Shown one piece after another: positions 42,076 to 51,355 of a DNA stretch of 64,000 bases (position 1 is its first letter; the number at the start of each line of letters is the position of its first letter). The DNA is from Gracilaria gracilis (Eukaryota; Rhodophyta; Florideophyceae; Gracilariales; Gracilariaceae): contig JARGSG010000019.1 in assembly GCA_030374805.1 (NCBI GenBank), positions 248,001-312,000 of the forward strand, written 5' to 3'. The notes under the pieces were generated by a model. That model saw only the letters and a program-made list of their open reading frames with translations. It searched no databases and had not been told where the DNA came from. The position numbers and the translations under genes are program-made.

Positions 42076-43520
42076 TCAATGCCAGGAGTCATGATCGTGA
42101 CTCGTACCCTGGGATACGTCAATGCTCCATATGCCTTTTCCAAACATTTCATTCATCCGGAGGGAGTGATTTGCGCTGCGGTTCGTTAACGCATCAGCCA
42201 TGTTGCTAGTGCCCGGAATCCATGTTATCTGATCTAGTTCTCCCGATTCAAATGCATCTCTTATCATGGTTACGGTTTTCCTCAACCTGAACTCTCGGCA
42301 TTCATGTAGCGTGGTGATAGTGTCAAATAACGCCTTTGAATCAACAAGGATCTGATGACCTATGCCGATGTCTGGAAAAATGTCGGAGATGGTCTCCTTC
42401 ATATCATAACCTCTATCCTCCGCTGCCGAGCAAGCGAGAATTTCTGCTCCGAATGATGAATATGTCACTCGTCTTTGTTTGGTACTAGTCCAGTAAATTG
42501 GATGAAATACTGCTTCTTCGTTCAGAGCAGCTATGCACTTCAGTCCGGTGATGACGACAGTTTGTCCGTAGGTGTTATCATTGTTCGCGTGTGATGCATC
42601 CGACATGCTCATTAGTCGCGCGAAAGTGACTCCCATAGGCCTGATGTACTTGATTGTCGGGCTCAGCTGGCATATCTCCTGTGTCATCGCGTTAGCGTTC
42701 ACCAGATGTTTCATTCTGAGGTTTCCGAGCTCCTGTTGCACACGGGATGTGACGTACGAGGCTTGGGGAAGTACGGCGGATCCCAGATACATTAGTGTAC
42801 CTGCGAGTGATCGGTATGCTTTCATTTCCTGTTTGGTAGTTCGATCTTCTCTTTCCCTACGTCGTGTACGCGAGATCTTAATGCGCCATAGGCGTTGCAT
42901 GTATGCCGTCATAGAGAGCGTGATGTTCATTTCCTCGTCTTCAATGATGTCACAGCCGGCGAATGATAGCTTCTTCCCGAAGCGAACTTTTCCCACTTCG
43001 AATTCGTCCTGCAATTCGCGCATGAATTCGGCGATGCTAGCCTGCGTTCCGGCGACTAACAGGTCGTCAACAATCTTGGCGATTACCAGTAAAATGTCGT
43101 CACCTTGGTTGCGTTTGACGAAGAGTCGGTTTACTCCGTATACCCTGGATAGTCCCTGTTTACCGAGCATCCATAACTCGATGCGTTTGGCCCACTGTCG
43201 GCCTGCCTCGACGATTCCGTACGGCAACTTCGTAAGTTTCCATAACACCCCATGCTTCTCTTTGAACTCGCGTGCCGGTCTAACGAATATCTCCTTTGTG
43301 ATAGGGCCGCTTTGAAGAAAAGCTCCCTTGATATCGGCTACACCGAAGCTGAATCCGAGGCACGGCGCGACGCTGATTAGCAACCTGACGATAATCATAT
43401 CGGCGTTGGAGCAGTCTTTTCTTATATCGTCTTTGAAGTCGTCTCGGTTCCCGTGGGTGACAAGACGGGCTACGGCGATAAGTTGATCTCGGCTTATATG
43501 GTTCGAACTTCATGTTAAGC
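42076..43520 (-). pseudogene. copia pol fragment: reverse transcriptase and RNase H
   Basis: The open frame runs from about 43500 (no start of its own; LVTHGNRDDFKDDIRK precedes the first ATG at 43398) to 42076. RT motifs: FGVADIKGAFLQS (first Asp), LTKLPYGIVEAGRQW, and KIVDDLLVAG (the catalytic DD; the usual Tyr of YVDD is Ile here). RNase H: YRSLAGTLMYLG, SMSDASHANND and YWTSTKQRRVTYSSFGAE, ending DALTNRSANHSL. It is a fragment of a longer polyprotein: protease and integrase are absent upstream. The long open frame suggests recent loss. Confidence 0.88.
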
Positions 43521-43607
43521 GCCTCACAGAGCATTAGTGCCGCAGTAATTCCCCCAGAGAATATTGGGCTACCCTCGTCGAGTATGGGATTCCGGTCGGT
43601 ATAGGGC

Positions 43608-43916
43608 TTACCGGAATCCCTTATCTAAAAACTGCTTCTTCTTATCTCTCGGCGCTTTGTCATTCTGTGCCTTGTCACCATGATTACGCCTGAATTGCAC
43701 ACCGTTATCGCCTTTCTCGTTTTGCGAGCCCGCATATTTCCTGAAGTTGTCTGCTGTAGGTTGTGTTCCGCTTGATTCCTGCGACTCCTTGTTGACTTCG
43801 TGCGTGCTCTTATTACCTTCGTAATCCCGTTTGCGTTTACGGTTCTTCTTGAAGCTCTTATTAGGGTTCAAGTACGATTTCGTAGATTCCTCGGGCTTGG
43901 ATTCGTCCTTCTGCAT
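43608..43916 (-). pseudogene. copia gag C-terminal fragment, basic
   Basis: A 102-residue ORF rich in Lys, Asn and Glu (SFKKNRKRKRDYEGNKST), as in nucleocapsid tails of copia gag proteins. No CCHC knuckle is seen. It is out of frame with the gag N-terminal ORF, so gag is broken. Confidence 0.5.
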
Positions 43917-44422
43917 ATCTTCAAGGTCTTTTTCTTCTAAGCCCGCCTCCTCTAATGCACAGATTGCATCTTGTAGGCCGATCCATGAGCACAGCTCCTC
44001 ACAGCTATAGAGCTTCTCGTGTTGTAAGATAGTGGCTTCTACAGCGATGATTGATTCAGAAGATTACGTCTTATCGGAGTCGTCCAAAGCTCCTATCTTT
44101 GCTGACTTCATGACGTCCTTAATCTTATCTATTCCTGCTCTCGAGATAAAGATGACGGACGTATCTTGTGAGCTCCTATTCTTCGCCGACACTACCAAGT
44201 TAGTAATGATGTTCGTAAAAGTTTGTCAGGACAGGGCAGCGTTAAGGATGAGTATAATCGCCAAGTTCTAGCTGTTGCTGGAGTCCTGCTCTGCTTTCGT
44301 GAGATTTAGATAAGAGAGAGCGAGACCCGCGAATCGTTCGATGTAACAGGAGATTGATTCCCCAGCTCTACGCTTGCAGCAAGTAACTTCCTTGTATAGG
44401 CGTACGATTCTCCTGAGCCTAT

Positions 44423-44794
44423 CTACTGTAGAATCACGTGCTCTGAGTTGATAATCTTCTTTATAACTTCAGTCTGATTGATCGTTGTATCCTCCAAGAG
44501 AGGTGTCAATACAAATTTGCCTGTACGGACGGTTTTCTTCACAAGTTCTTTCTTAGAAAACTCTAAGGAGCGGTATAATCGCATTCCCAACGTGGCAGCT
44601 GCTTCTTTGGCGCGTGAGTCTTCGTCTTTAGCGCAAGCCTGAAGGGTTTCTGCCCATTCGTGTACAGCCTCGCGCCATAGCAACTTGTCAGTGTCGGGTC
44701 GTAGACGCGGTGGGACCAAGATGTTGCTTGGAGAGAAATCCTCCCCTGGGCCCATAACTTTGGCTTGAGCATCCGACATAGAGTGGACGTTCAT
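44423..44794 (-). pseudogene. copia gag N-terminal fragment
   Basis: The 123-residue ORF starts MNVHSMSDAQAK, 9 bp from the 5' LTR, and has the helical DTDKLLWREAVHEWAETLQA pattern of copia gag. It ends at a stop at 44423 before the usual RNA-binding part. Its first 45 bp occur again next to the pogo-like element. Confidence 0.6.
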
Positions 44795-44802
44795 ACGTGC
44801 GC

Positions 44803-45021
44803 GTTAGGGAGAGGATGGTTCACAAGCAACAAACGTTGGCACAGAGGTCTACCGGAGCTCTTTCTCGGGAGCTCCGGGGATAATCGATGTGCCTTTATTT
44901 ACGGATACTCAGCGACCTTTGGGATACTGATGACGTATGACTAAGTTATTAGATTGATAGAAAGTTGTACGTCAGAGTAGGGACTTGTACGTGTTTCGTG
45001 CGTGTCCCGTAGAATCTAACA
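44803..45021 (-). repeat. 5' LTR of the copia element
   Basis: 219 bp, about 97 percent identical to the 3' LTR. Its inner end reads CCCTAAC instead of CCCTACA, so the terminal CA is lost, at the same place where the primer binding site is missing. Confidence 0.8.
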
Positions 45022-45411
45022 ACAGTATGTGGAAGGGAGCTGGACTCTACAAAGGAAAAAGTCTTACCGTAAAACGTTTGACTATACTTGCTAATACATA
45101 GCAAGTTGCTATCTCGAATGTCGTTTCTATTGCAGATTCCTATTTCGAGTAACGGTACCTGTACCAAAGATGCACAAGATCACTTACGTTTCAAATATAG
45201 AAGTCTTTGAATCAAAGAGTTTTTGAATAGAATCTCTTCCGCGCACATGGCGCAGCGTTAAGCCCTTTGACTTTCGCCGTCGGAAATCGTGTTCTACCAT
45301 ACATAGATACAACGTTTCCTCCGCGAAATCATTCACTCAGAAGCCGTCTGGTTTCAGTCCGCTGAACACTTATCACTCTTGAGAGCCTAAGCTACCGAGC
45401 AGTAACCTATA
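45022..45411. promoter_or_regulatory. UBC9 upstream region
   Basis: About 390 bp between the copia LTR and the UBC9 start. No gene is seen. The promoter must lie here if the LTR does not supply it. Confidence 0.35.
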
Positions 45412-46182
45412 ATGAGTGGTATAGCACGCGGAAGGCTCGTTGAGGAAAGGAAACAATGGCGCCTAGATCACCCCGTTGGCTTCTATGCTCGCCCCGAAAA
45501 GCTCAATGGACAGACAAACCTCATGAAGTGGGAATGTGGCATTCCCGGAAAAGACAACGTAAGTTCTGCACACCCGATGCTCGCAGAAACCTTGTCCCGT
45601 TTTGGGATGGAGCGAAAACATAGAAGAAAGTCTTGAGCTCTCTTCCGTGCCATAGTGCTTTCAAGTGGATTACTGACCCCTTTCTCTCTTCTAGACTCTG
45701 TGGGCGGGCGGCATGTACAAGCTGGTGCTTGAGTTTACCGATGACTACCCAAGTCGACCTCCAAAGTGTATGTGTTGCATCGCTTTTTGTCCATTTTGTG
45801 ATTTTGTAAAAGCAACTTGTGAACTAACCCAATGATTTGTTGACTATACACAGGCCGATTTACCCCGCCTTTGTTTCATCCCAACGTTTATCCTTCTGGT
45901 ACCGTTTGTCTAAGCATCATCGACGCTGACAAGGCCTGGAGACCTTCTATCACGGTCAAGCAGGTAAGTCGAGTGGTGGAAGTCTAAATCTAGAAGACCT
46001 TTTCTAACTTCTGGTGTTTGGGCGTGCTTTCCTTCACACAGATTCTACTTGGTATTCAAGACTTATTGGACAACCCGAATGCAAGCGACCCGGCGAATGC
46101 AGAAGCGTACGACCTCTTCATGAAATCCAAGAACGCATACAATAATCGAGTGAAGCAAGTTGCGGCACTGAACGCACCGTAA
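45412..46182 (+). CDS. UBC9: SUMO-conjugating enzyme UBC9, four exons
   Basis: The single E2 of the SUMO pathway. Exons 45412-45558, 45695-45767, 45854-45963 and 46042-46182; introns of 136, 86 and 78 nt with GTAAGT/CTAG, GTATGT/ACAG and GTAAGT/ACAG ends. The joined product has 156 residues (human 158): [32 protein letters not shown], then across junction 1 [20 protein letters not shown]. Across junction 2 it reads [20 protein letters not shown] with the catalytic Cys, and [19 protein letters not shown] across junction 3. The N-terminal SUMO-binding helix and the UBC9-specific loop are kept. It ends 66 bp from the convergent DUF924 gene. Confidence 0.96.
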
Positions 46183-46248
46183 CGTGCCGCTGTTGCAGTA
46201 TTGCGGGCAGGTCTAGGAGTTAATTCAGATGAATGGATATAGGCGGGT

Positions 46249-47106
46249 TTACTGGCCAAATCTTGGACCATCGACTAGATATCTTTCCTCCTCAGGAGTT
46301 GATAGTCTGGAAAGAGCATCGTTTCTATGCGGAAATCTGCCGAACTGCTCAATGATATCTCTATGCAGTTGAGCAAACTTAAGTGATTCATGTAAAATCT
46401 TTGTTGTTTCTTCAGCCTGCTTTCCCGCCACTTTGCATTCTTCTATCATACCTTTTGTGAGTTCAATACATCTGTCTTGATCATCAAGAGATTCCTGATG
46501 CATCAACGCAAGAAGAAAAGACAGTCGAGCAACTGGGGAAAGGTAATGTTTTAGATTACCCCAACCTCCAGTGCCTATCAGATGTTCAATAACAGTCTTC
46601 GATTTCGTATCTCCAGAGAATGCTTTCGAAGAACCTCTGTAAATGTTTCTTGGAAATTGATCAAGCATGACGACCAAAGCAAGGTCTGATTTGAACCCAT
46701 GCTCTGTATTTCCAATCCAGTGATCAAGTTTTCCGGATATTGCTTCGTCGGTTGCACGGCCAAAACGACTCCGTATATCGTCATCAATTTGTTTCGAAGA
46801 CCCGTACCAAAATCCTTTCTGGCTTTCGTAGGTCTCATAGGGGGGAAATGTATTACTGCCGAACCAAAACCTAAGAACATTCGCTATCAATTCCTTATCA
46901 GTCTGCATCGTATCTGTGGCGTCCATTCTCAACGTTCTAGGACGAAGTGAGTTGGCTTGACGTTGGCGTGTAAACTGCAATTTAATTGAGTTTCGCGAAA
47001 TGAACTCTTTCGATGTGAAGATTGTTTTGCGTTTGGCTGCGTTGGTAAGGAGAGTTGCGTTTATAAAACTAGTCCTTAGGAGGACCGCCATCAAGACGGT
47101 CTTCAA
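46249..47106 (-). CDS. DUF924 family protein, possibly organelle-targeted
   Basis: The 285-residue protein belongs to a bacterial-like all-helical (TPR-like) family of unknown function. Seen: VLRFWFGSNTFPPYETYES, FWYGSSKQIDDDIRSRFG, the signature LVVMLDQFPRNIYRGSSKAF, ARLSFLLALMHQESLDDQD and the end block IEQFGRFPHRNDALSRLSTP. The core is complete and of normal length (about 210). About 65 extra N-terminal residues are basic and rich in Thr, Ser, Asn and Arg with almost no acidic residues, so a mitochondrial presequence is likely. Function cannot be told from sequence; a bacterial origin of the family is known. Confidence 0.9.
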   Translation of the reverse strand: MKTVLMAVLLRTSFINATLLTNAAKRKTIFTSKEFISRNSIKLQFTRQRQANSLRPRTLRMDATDTMQTDKELIANVLRFWFGSNTFPPYETYESQKGFWYGSSKQIDDDIRSRFGRATDEAISGKLDHWIGNTEHGFKSDLALVVMLDQFPRNIYRGSSKAFSGDTKSKTVIEHLIGTGGWGNLKHYLSPVARLSFLLALMHQESLDDQDRCIELTKGMIEECKVAGKQAEETTKILHESLKFAQLHRDIIEQFGRFPHRNDALSRLSTPEEERYLVDGPRFGQ

Positions 47107-47835
47107 TCGACAGTGGATATCGGTATGGAGGCGTCAAGTGTTTTCTTTCTTCTGCTATGCAAGGATTCTGCAATACGCTGGCCTTGTACAAGGCAGGGGT
47201 GCAAGCCAAAAAAGGAAAATGCGTCATAGAAATTGGTGCATCCGCTGAATTCTATTATGATTGTCTGAAATGAGATGGGACAGGTCAATCGCACAAGTGG
47301 CCAAGAAAGGTAATTCCGAGGGCAAGGCTTGTTGCACTTATTCGTCTTTAGTGCGGTCCATTACTCCTTTTTTCGAAACAGTGGGAGTACTTGACCTTCC
47401 TGAGAAAAGAGTGCTTTCTTTTTCATAGGAATAAATAAGGGACTGCTGTCCGCAGTTAATAAGAAAAACTAGGGATAGTTTCCTTCTAATACAACAAATA
47501 TAAAAAATCAAAGTCCACAAACAAGGAGGAGAAGAAGAGAAGTTTATAACAACTGAGAAGGCTTGAGGATATGGTTTGGACTTTAGCAGGTTAGAGCGAT
47601 TTATGAAAGAACCGTTTTCCAGCCTGTTGCATCACGACCGTCTATTTGAGAATTCTAAGCATTTCGTTCACCCTTCCGAAATCAAAAGCAGAGTTCAAAA
47701 CATTCTCTCTTGGGATGTCGTTGTATTGCTTTCAAGAACAACCGATTCGTTGTCTCAACGGCCAGACCTAGTTCGTGAACAAAAGCTATCAACAGTTGTT
47801 TTTAGTCAGAGAAGTTTCACGCAGTTGGACAAAGT
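47107..47835. promoter_or_regulatory. Head-to-head spacer between DUF924 and KAR5/GEX1-like genes
   Basis: 0.73 kb. An 88-codon ORF (47576-47842) overlaps the start of the next gene in another frame and has no motif; I take it for leader sequence. Nothing else is seen. Confidence 0.3.
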
Positions 47836-49296
47836 ATGCTAACATCATTACGACTTCGGCTTTTCTTTCTTCTTATTGGTCCATGTCTACATTTTGTTTC
47901 AGCATCATGGTCGATTTGGCCGATTTCATGGAGTCTGCCATGGGTTCCCACTGGACAGAGAGTGAATGAACTCTACTGCAAACGAGCCAGACATGATTTC
48001 CTCGAATACTGTGAGGAGAGAGACAGGGAGCAAAAACTAGAGGTATCTCGCTCATTTTTGAGTTGTTTCTTGAAGCAAGCCGGAGGTAAACTGGAGTGGG
48101 GCGAATTGCAGGACTTTGAGAACCTGGAAGAAACAGGATCGACGATTATCGCAGCTACACATGATTTTGTTGATAAACTCTGTTCCAATGATGGAAGCCT
48201 ACTTGAGAATTCGCTGACATGGTTTAACGGCGATTCTGAAATCTCTCGAAGCTTGCAAAACCTGTCGGATGGCACACAGAACGTTGTTGAGGAGGGAAAT
48301 AGAATTAGAAAGCTCTTCTCGAATGCCAGTGACACTTTCCAACAATTCAAAAGCTTTAGCATAGAGTTGATCAAGATGAGAAATGCATACTTGAACCAAA
48401 ACGCGTCTATCCCTCAGGTTCCAGATTTTGACATAATTCATGACGAGTTGTGGATCATGGTTCAGGATACTGTAGATCTGTTCGACAGTCATCTTCATAT
48501 GATCTCGTACTTCAAGACTTCGCTCAGGGATGACCTCAAGAACATGGAGAGAGCTGGTAAAACACTGGACAACTTTGGAGACTTATCCCTGTTCTGGGGA
48601 TCTTATACACAAAGAATGGAGAGACTATCCAAAGAAGCAGTTCGTAATAAAGAAATGCGGACAAAAGTACTATATCCTTGGCTTTTCAACACAAGAAAAC
48701 CGCCAGTTCCGAAGCACCACACTGTAAGAGAGGCTGCCCGAAAACGAACGGATCTGGGAAACATCAAGTTTGAACTGCGTGAAAGATTCAGGTTCAAACT
48801 TCGAAACCTGTTTTGGCTTCTTGTTGACAATATGGAACTTTTCTTCAGAGCATATGTCCGCTTTGCATTTGATCGATTCGTCAGGAACGTCCTAGAATCT
48901 TCTTCTTTACCTAATTGGATACTTCTGGGTTCATCTCTGCTTGCCCATCTCTTGACGGTTATCTCAGTGATATTCAAGGTATCCATCTGGACCGCGAAAC
49001 AAGGAATTTCCTTCGTTCTTTTTCTTGGGCGACAAGAATTGCCCCGGGGCCCATTCAGGACAAAAGAGAAAAGACAGAGCCCGTCTGGACATCTCGAGAA
49101 TACCATCAGAATGTATGTGAAAGAACACCTAAAAAACGCAGCAGAGGAAGCAGAGGTTCAAATGATGCTTCAGTCCGTGTGCCAACGTGAACTAGACATC
49201 TCCCTTTCAAAACTGCGCTCAGTCGAAAGGCGACTGTTAACGCTTTGCAGAGATATGAGAACGCTTGAGGACAGGGCAGAATCGCTCCGTCATTGA
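47836..49296 (+). CDS. KAR5/GEX1/Brambleberry-like nuclear-fusion protein (candidate)
   Basis: KAR5-family proteins sit in the nuclear envelope and are needed for fusion of gamete nuclei. The 486-residue protein shows the family layout: a signal peptide (MLTSLRLRLFFLLIGPCLHF); a Cys-bearing domain with CKRARHDFLEYC (Cys48, Cys59) and SFLSCFLKQAGG (Cys77), matching the spaced Cys and C-x4-SGR pattern of GEX1; and ATHDFVDKLC next to a helix, like the SIC region of GEX1. Long coiled-coil segments with N-linked sites follow, and two or three C-terminal membrane segments (LRNLFWLLVDNMELFF, WILLGSSLLAHLLTVISVIF, ISFVLFLG) end with a charged tail. Similarity in this family is always weak, so this is a structural argument. 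Confidence 0.55.
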   Translation: MLTSLRLRLFFLLIGPCLHFVSASWSIWPISWSLPWVPTGQRVNELYCKRARHDFLEYCEERDREQKLEVSRSFLSCFLKQAGGKLEWGELQDFENLEETGSTIIAATHDFVDKLCSNDGSLLENSLTWFNGDSEISRSLQNLSDGTQNVVEEGNRIRKLFSNASDTFQQFKSFSIELIKMRNAYLNQNASIPQVPDFDIIHDELWIMVQDTVDLFDSHLHMISYFKTSLRDDLKNMERAGKTLDNFGDLSLFWGSYTQRMERLSKEAVRNKEMRTKVLYPWLFNTRKPPVPKHHTVREAARKRTDLGNIKFELRERFRFKLRNLFWLLVDNMELFFRAYVRFAFDRFVRNVLESSSLPNWILLGSSLLAHLLTVISVIFKVSIWTAKQGISFVLFLGRQELPRGPFRTKEKRQSPSGHLENTIRMYVKEHLKNAAEEAEVQMMLQSVCQRELDISLSKLRSVERRLLTLCRDMRTLEDRAESLRH

Positions 49297-50054
49297 GAGA
49301 GGCAGATCAATAGCAGTTGCCTAATTGCGTCAGGGAGGATGACCTGGCCGCCGAAGGACATGGACATGGGGTATTACTTATCAAAGACCGAAATGCGATT
49401 GATACTGTTCGCCATATCTACCCGGGTTATACCTTTTTGGTAGTAATTATTTGTTGCCCTATCGTCATAACCGCTCGTCGTCATGAGCACTCGGTTCACT
49501 GGGTCAAACTTCGCATCAACAACTTGCTTGGTATCATCGTTTGAAAGCTTGGTGCCGAGAGGGTCACAACTGGCACGGAAGTGTTTGGGAATGTTCACCT
49601 AGGTCAATGAATGTCCAAAAGCTGATAGGATGAAAGTATGCCCAAAGCCGATGATTGTTGTGAGGCAAAGAAGCACACAGATACATACCACCGAACAAGA
49701 TACTTGGAAGTATGCAGGATTGGAAGCGCACTCTACACCTGACTCTGGTAGATGAAACTAACAACGAGTAGCACAGTATATCCAACAAGCACCATATTCG
49801 CTCTTTAGTTGTCCTACTTAGGCCCAAACAGAGAGTACGAATCGCACCCAAGAGCCACAAATCAAACGAGGTCTCCAACTCGCTACGAACAAGACCTATG
49901 AACATGACATACCCATACCTCTACTTCCTGAACACATAACGTCACATGCAAGAACCTGAGTACAGCAAAGTCGTGATGTGGCGCGCATAGCACCAAACTG
50001 CAAACGGTCATCACGGGTTCGGTAGCACATCTCAGTGTGTGCTTAGCCGCATAA
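49297..50054. other. Spacer with one orphan exon-like ORF
   Basis: A minus-strand ORF at 49598-49374 (74 codons) begins right after a splice-acceptor-like TTGACCTAG and has a protein-like composition (VVDAKFDPVNRVLMTTSGYD). I find no exon to join it to, and no family. The rest shows nothing. Confidence 0.25.
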
Positions 50055-50699
50055 TTAGGCAAACTTGTCCAGACGACAGTCGACGACGCGGCCGTCGACT
50101 TCCTTTCCGGTCATCTCTCGGATGGCACGGTCAGCCTCCATCTCTGTCTCGAACAGAACGGTACCCATACCCTTTGACTTACCGTCATGAGTTTGGGGGA
50201 TATCTGCACGGATGACATTTCCGTAGTCACGAAACAGGTCCTTCAGGTCTTGCCACCGGATGTGGTACGGCAGGTTCCACACGACAATCTTGCGGCCACG
50301 ATCGGACTCGCGGCGCCCCCTGTAGCCACCACCACCACCACCACCACCACCATGTTCAGCATCGAAGCGACGCGGCTTGCCTTCCTCGCGATCGGCGCGC
50401 ACGAAGATGGAGCGGCCGTCCAGCATGGAGTCGTTGAGGGTGCTGATGGCGTTTTGGGCGAACTCGGGCGTCTCGAACTCGACAATGCCGCAGCCGGCGG
50501 AGCGGCCGGAAGACTCAGTGAAGACCTCGGCGTGCACGACGTCGCCGGCCTCGCGCATGTGATCCTTGAGTCCTTGCCACCTGGTATCCCAGGAGAGGTT
50601 TCCAACGTAGACGCGTCTGCCGCCGGTGGGCGCTGAGGGTGCCGCGCCGTTGGACTGGGGGGGCGTTGAGGCCTGCTGCTCGTCGTGAAAAGAATCCAT
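50055..50699 (-). CDS. Two-RRM RNA-binding protein (Gbp2/hnRNP M-like)
   Basis: The 214-residue protein has RRM1 at about 28-105 with RNP2 VYVGNL and RNP1 GCGIVEF, then a Gly-rich linker with nine Gly in a row and RGRRESDRGRK (RGG-like). RRM2 at about 137-212 has IVVWNLPYHIRWQDLKDLF and GMGTVLFE. The WQDLKD(L/H) motif in both RRMs is typical of the yeast Gbp2/Hrb1 and animal hnRNP M/MYEF2 group, which bind mRNA during export. The (CCA)n encoding the Gly run is slippage-prone. It is divergent from the carrier gene over 0.66 kb. Confidence 0.9.
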   Translation of the reverse strand: MDSFHDEQQASTPPQSNGAAPSAPTGGRRVYVGNLSWDTRWQGLKDHMREAGDVVHAEVFTESSGRSAGCGIVEFETPEFAQNAISTLNDSMLDGRSIFVRADREEGKPRRFDAEHGGGGGGGGGYRGRRESDRGRKIVVWNLPYHIRWQDLKDLFRDYGNVIRADIPQTHDGKSKGMGTVLFETEMEADRAIREMTGKEVDGRVVDCRLDKFA

Positions 50700-51355
50700 A
50701 TGAACGTCCTAAGTGGGGGAATGGGGCCAAAAGAGAAGAGAGCTGTTAAACACTGGCGTTTTAAAGGCGGCGGCGGACGCGCAGACGACGCGCAGGCGCG
50801 CGCGAGAGACGGATGAAGCTTACCTCCATGGCTGTGGCGGCGTTGCGCGTGAGAGAAGACGCGTCGGAACCGGCGCCGGGGTGGAGCGCGCACGCGTAGT
50901 GCAAGCGAAGTACAAGTCGCTGCGACCGCGGGTACGCACTGGCTCTCTCTACTAGCGCGGGCACGGCGCCATCAAAGCCGCGCCGCCGCACATCGCCAGC
51001 GGCGCCGCTGGCGCACGCGGGGAGCGCGTCGCGACTTGCCGCCACGTCGCGGCGCCCGCGCTGCGTTCAGATGACGCTGTCAAGCTGACACTGCCGTGTG
51101 AGTGCAAGCGTAGATGGCATTCGTGCCCGCCATATCCACGCGATCTGAGCACGCGTCTCCTGCGCTGCGCCGCCTGCGCACCGCCACCCCAACCAGCAAC
51201 ACAATCCGCCAACATACGCCGCATCGCCGGCAGCGCGTCTGCTCTCGCCCGCATCGCCCCCTCCCCACCCAATGCCCCCATCGCATCAGGCGGCACTCGC
51301 CACCATCCTTTGCTCCGCTCTCGTCGCCTCCGTCGCCTCCGCTGTGTAGCCACAC
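50700..51355. promoter_or_regulatory. Bidirectional spacer between RRM protein and glycine carrier genes
   Basis: 656 bp, clearly more GC-rich than the neighbours, with CGCG runs at 50780-50910 and 50990-51065. The part next to the carrier is C-rich. ORFs here are artefacts of base composition. A CpG-island-like shared promoter is inferred. Confidence 0.4.

Larger units (their letters stand above)
41820..45021 (-). mobile_element. Ty1/copia LTR retrotransposon, internally deleted
   Basis: On the minus strand: 5' LTR 45021-44803, gag fragments, a reverse transcriptase/RNase H region, a polypurine tract (GGGGGG next to 42040) and 3' LTR 42038-41820. The LTRs are both 219 bp, start TGTTAGATTCTAC and differ at about 6 positions. 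Protease and integrase are missing between gag and RT. No obvious primer binding site follows the 5' LTR: the gag ATG comes only 9 bp after it. Flanking target duplications are not evident. Confidence 0.85.

Noticed and set aside
42572..43315. 247-codon plus ORF opposite copia pol
   Set aside because: Antisense shadow; the minus strand encodes RT and RNase H motifs.
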